In this document: positions 61,454 through 64,000 of the stretch, piece after piece | Numbering within the stretch: the stretch's first letter is position 1 | Layout of the letters: each line of letters begins with the position of its first letter | Assembly (NCBI RefSeq): GCF_016342705.1 | Contig: NZ_JAEINV010000002.1 | Span: 248,001 to 312,000 of the forward strand | Direction: 5' to 3' | Source: Lutibacter sp. | GTDB lineage: Bacteria; Bacteroidota; Bacteroidia; Flavobacteriales; Flavobacteriaceae | Length of the DNA stretch: 64,000 bases | Made by a program: the position numbers and the translations under genes | Notes under the pieces: generated by a model | What the model was told of the DNA's origin: nothing | The model's input: only the letters and a program-made list of their open reading frames with translations | The model's database searches: none

Positions 61454-62359
61454 ATGCGATTATCTCCAAATTCTATACCTGTAAAAATGACTTTTTCTGC
61501 GGTTTTTAATGATTTTAAACAATTAACTAAAGTTGGTTTATCATTAAGTGTGGTATTTTCATCTTTGGCAGGTTATTTATTAGCCGTTGAAAAAATTGAT
61601 TATTCAATATTAATTTTATTAGCCATTGGTGGTTATTTAATGGTTGGAGCATCTAATGCTTTCAATCAAATTATTGAAAAAGATACAGATGCTTTAATGA
61701 AACGTACCATGAACAGACCTTTACCTGCAGGAAGAATGCATGTTTCAATGGCGATGGTTATTGCGGTTTCATTTACCATTGTAGGTTTGGCTATATTATA
61801 TAGTATTAACCCTAAAAGTGCTTTATTTGGAGCGATTTCAATTTTTTTATACACTAGTATTTACACACCTTTAAAAGCAGTTACGCCATTATCAGTTTTT
61901 GTAGGGGCAATTCCAGGAGCTATTCCTTTTATGCTAGGTTGGGTTGCGGCTACTAATGCTTTTTCCATTGAACCAGGAATGTTGTTTTTAATTCAATTTT
62001 TTTGGCAGTTCCCACATTTTTGGGCAATTGCTTGGTTACAATTTGATGAATACAAAAAAGCAGGCTTTAATTTAATGCCAATGGGACAGAAGAACAGAAA
62101 AGCTGTTGTTCAAATTATAATATATACAGTATGTTTAATACTAGTTTCTATAATTCCTGTTTTAAAAATCACTGGAAGTTTTTATATTTACCCTTTAACA
62201 GCTGTAATTTTGGTGCTTTTAGGCAGTACAATGCTCTATTATGCCATTAAACTATACAAACATCAAACTAATAAAGAAGCACGACAATTAATGCTTTCAA
62301 GCGTTTTATATATTACTTTAGTACAAATAATTTACGTTGTAGATAAATTTTTACATTAA
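61454..62359 (+). CDS. ctaB: protoheme IX farnesyltransferase (heme O synthase)
   Basis: 301 residues, about eight membrane helices. UbiA-family motifs NAFNQIIEKDTDALMKRT (Asp-rich, with MNRPLPAGRM after it) and the second block around LQFDEYKKAGFNLMP bind the farnesyl diphosphate and magnesium. It converts haem B to haem O for the heme-copper oxidase. It is followed after 4 bases by a subunit III gene and forms an operon with the cytochrome oxidase genes continuing past the window. Confidence 0.95.
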   Translation: MRLSPNSIPVKMTFSAVFNDFKQLTKVGLSLSVVFSSLAGYLLAVEKIDYSILILLAIGGYLMVGASNAFNQIIEKDTDALMKRTMNRPLPAGRMHVSMAMVIAVSFTIVGLAILYSINPKSALFGAISIFLYTSIYTPLKAVTPLSVFVGAIPGAIPFMLGWVAATNAFSIEPGMLFLIQFFWQFPHFWAIAWLQFDEYKKAGFNLMPMGQKNRKAVVQIIIYTVCLILVSIIPVLKITGSFYIYPLTAVILVLLGSTMLYYAIKLYKHQTNKEARQLMLSSVLYITLVQIIYVVDKFLH

Positions 62360-62363
62360 AAAA

Positions 62364-62945
62364 ATGGGACAAACTTTAGAACAAGAATACAAATCGGCCA
62401 GAAGAAAGTCTGCGAAACCAATGTTATGGGTTTCTATGATTAGTATGACAATGATGTTTGCTGGATTAACCAGCGCTTATGTAGTAAGTAGAAAAAGAAA
62501 CGATTGGGTTTCTTTTGATTTACCTGAAGCATTTTACACCAGTACTGCACTTATTATTCTAAGTAGCATTACTTTTTTACTGGCTAAATTTTTCATTAAA
62601 AAAGACAATCGACAATTAACAACAGCATTTTTAATTGCTACACTTTTACTGGGTGCTGGATTTATATTTTTTCAATTTGAAGGTTTTAAAGAATTATTTA
62701 ATGCAGGTTTTGTATTTGCAGGAGCGCAAAGCACGGTGAAATCTTCGTTTATTTATGGAATTACGCTGGCTCATATAGCGCATATTGCTGCCGGAATTGT
62801 TGTATTATTAGTGGTTATTTTTAATCATTTCAATAAAAAATATTCATCAAAAGATACCTTAGGATTAGAACTTGGAGCTATTTTCTGGCATTTTGTGGAT
62901 ATTCTATGGATTTACTTGTTTTTATTTTTCTATTTTATTAGATAA
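62364..62945 (+). CDS. heme-copper oxidase subunit III, short
   Basis: 193 residues, five membrane helices. Family marks: MTMMFAGLTSAYVVSRK near helix 1, ITLAHIAHIAAGIVVLLV, and GAIFWHFVDILWIYLFLFFYF at the C-terminus (WHFVD/xxW). Subunit III stabilises the catalytic subunit I. It lies between ctaB (4 bases) and a second, longer subunit III gene (55 bases); such tandem pairs are usual in flavobacteria. Confidence 0.9.
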   Translation: MGQTLEQEYKSARRKSAKPMLWVSMISMTMMFAGLTSAYVVSRKRNDWVSFDLPEAFYTSTALIILSSITFLLAKFFIKKDNRQLTTAFLIATLLLGAGFIFFQFEGFKELFNAGFVFAGAQSTVKSSFIYGITLAHIAHIAAGIVVLLVVIFNHFNKKYSSKDTLGLELGAIFWHFVDILWIYLFLFFYFIR

Positions 62946-63000
62946 AAAAAATAATGTATTTTTGGCGCAACTATAACTAAAAAATCAAAACAAAACTTAT

Positions 63001-63981
63001 ATGGAAGCAACTATTGCTACTGATTCTACGGGTACTTCATGGGGTGGAGGAAACAATAATCCTTTAGGGGCAAGTTATGGTAAAATGATGATGTGGTTCT
63101 TCATTTTATCAGATGCACTGACCTTTTCAGCCTTTTTAGGCGCGTATGGTTTAATGCGTTTTAAATTTATTGAGAGCTGGCCAATTGCCGATGAAGTGTT
63201 TACGCACTTTCCATTTTTACACGGTGTTCACGCGCCAATGTATTACGTAGCATTAATGACCTTTGTTTTAATATTTTCATCAGTAACAATGGTATTAGCT
63301 GTTGATGCTGGTCATCAAATGAAAAAAGGAAAAGTTACTTTTTATATGTTACTTACTATTATTGGTGGTTTCATTTTCTTAGGATCACAAGCTTGGGAAT
63401 GGAAAAATTTTATTGGAGGTTCTTACGGTGCGGTTGAATTGAATGATGGTAAAATTGTTCAATTTGTTGATGCTTCTGGCCATCAAATAGAGTTAGAGAA
63501 ATTTGCAGTATCTTCTCATTCAGATAGAACACAATTAACAAGAGATAAAGGAGTTTGGTTTATGAATGAAAGCTCATTGCCACCATTTTCAGTTGAAGAA
63601 GTGATGGCTGGATTTAAAGCAAATCCAGATATTTCTATAAGATTAGAAAAAATTGATCCGGTAACAAAAACAAAAACTATTGTTCCACGTGCTGAAGCAA
63701 TGACGTATTTAAACGAAACAAAAGCTGTGGTAAAAGGTGCTAACTTACAGGTGAATGAATACGGAAAACCATTATTTGCCGATTTCTTTTTCTTTATTAC
63801 TGGGTTTCACGGTTTCCACGTTTTTTCAGGTGTAATTATCAATATTATCATTTTCTTTAATGTTATTATAGGAACTTATGAAAGAAGAGGCCATTACGAA
63901 ATGGTTGAAAAAGTAGGATTATACTGGCACTTTGTAGATTTAGTTTGGGTATTTGTATTTACATTCTTCTACTTAGTTTAA
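63001..63981 (+). CDS. cytochrome c oxidase subunit III, long
   Basis: 326 residues. N-terminal helices with MMMWFFILSDALTFSAFLGAYG, a helix region about 110-135 and the C-terminal block FHGFHVFSGVIIN and YWHFVDLVWVFVFTFFYLV, all of the subunit III family. Between the central helix and FFFITGFHGFH about 110 soluble residues are inserted (about 140-250: VQFVDASGHQIELEKFAV, WFMNESSLPPF, VPRAEAMTYLNE), which most subunit III proteins lack. It is in one operon with ctaB and the short subunit III. Confidence 0.92.
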   Translation: MEATIATDSTGTSWGGGNNNPLGASYGKMMMWFFILSDALTFSAFLGAYGLMRFKFIESWPIADEVFTHFPFLHGVHAPMYYVALMTFVLIFSSVTMVLAVDAGHQMKKGKVTFYMLLTIIGGFIFLGSQAWEWKNFIGGSYGAVELNDGKIVQFVDASGHQIELEKFAVSSHSDRTQLTRDKGVWFMNESSLPPFSVEEVMAGFKANPDISIRLEKIDPVTKTKTIVPRAEAMTYLNETKAVVKGANLQVNEYGKPLFADFFFFITGFHGFHVFSGVIINIIIFFNVIIGTYERRGHYEMVEKVGLYWHFVDLVWVFVFTFFYLV

Positions 63982-64000
63982 TTTATTAAAAAGACTTAAA

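Overview
The window is low-GC DNA from a member of the Bacteroidetes, almost certainly a flavobacterium (Flavobacteriaceae or close). The evidence is the gene content: GSCFA, DUF4270, the DUF47/PiT pair, a paired short and long cytochrome oxidase subunit III, the long eukaryote-like IleRS, and a TraR/DksA-like protein that has lost its zinc cysteines. Shine-Dalgarno sequences are largely absent, and several promoters fit the Bacteroidetes pattern of TTG about 20 bases upstream of TAnnTTTG. I see no rRNA, prophage, transposase or CRISPR array. Most of the window is ordinary chromosome.

Layout. 1-9.4 kb: cell-wall hydrolase, HD hydrolase, bacilliredoxin, J-domain protein, metallophosphoesterase, then ileS, a TraR/DksA-like gene and lspA. 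9.5-12.2 kb: cydAB (cytochrome bd oxidase) plus a small membrane protein. 12.3-16.1 kb: LytTR/LytS two-component pair, a kelch lipoprotein and a probable outer-membrane protein. 16.3-22.5 kb: DUF4270 lipoprotein, outer-membrane protein, Mpv17-like membrane protein, an unknown membrane protein and an SLC13 anion permease. 22.7-29.0 kb (minus strand): a phosphate module with DUF47 PhoU-like protein, a PiT permease fused to a LuxR-type DNA-binding domain, a phosphate-type porin and a lipoprotein; further on lie an SdiA-regulated-type lipoprotein, a possible divergent CYTH protein and a true CYTH protein. 29.4-32.7 kb: two TPM-domain proteins, LemA, MerR and M23 peptidase. 32.8-36.5 kb: alaS and GSCFA.

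36.4-44.3 kb is the least described part. A histidine kinase (5' part cut by an in-frame TAA), its NarL-type response regulator, a PQQ-like beta-propeller protein and several small secreted or membrane proteins of unknown function lie together. Four promoters here share the same 16-bp palindrome (consensus TACGRCAWWTGYCGTA) placed against the -33 TTG, with an identical 21-base spacer to the -7 box. I read this as the operator of a local two-component regulon.

44.3-49.6 kb: rhodanese, a long aromatic amino acid hydroxylase, M48 protease, gpmI and a thioredoxin-like lipoprotein. 49.7-61.0 kb: a complete [NiFe]-hydrogenase island. hypABC on the minus strand diverge from small subunit, large subunit, cytochrome b, maturation protease, hypF, hypD and hypE on the plus strand, closed by a convergent nickel-transporter gene. 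The small subunit has all six proximal-cluster cysteines that mark oxygen-tolerant (group 1d) uptake hydrogenases. 61.1-61.3 kb: tRNA-Leu(UAA) and tRNA-Gly(GCC). 61.4-64.0 kb: heme O synthase and two cytochrome oxidase subunit III genes. The hydrogenase, the bd oxidase and the heme-copper oxidase together suggest an aerobic or microaerobic respirer that can use H2 as an extra electron donor.

Two families of short intergenic palindromic repeats also occur: three copies of a CTGAACTTGTTTCAG-type element and one GGGCGTT...AACGC element.
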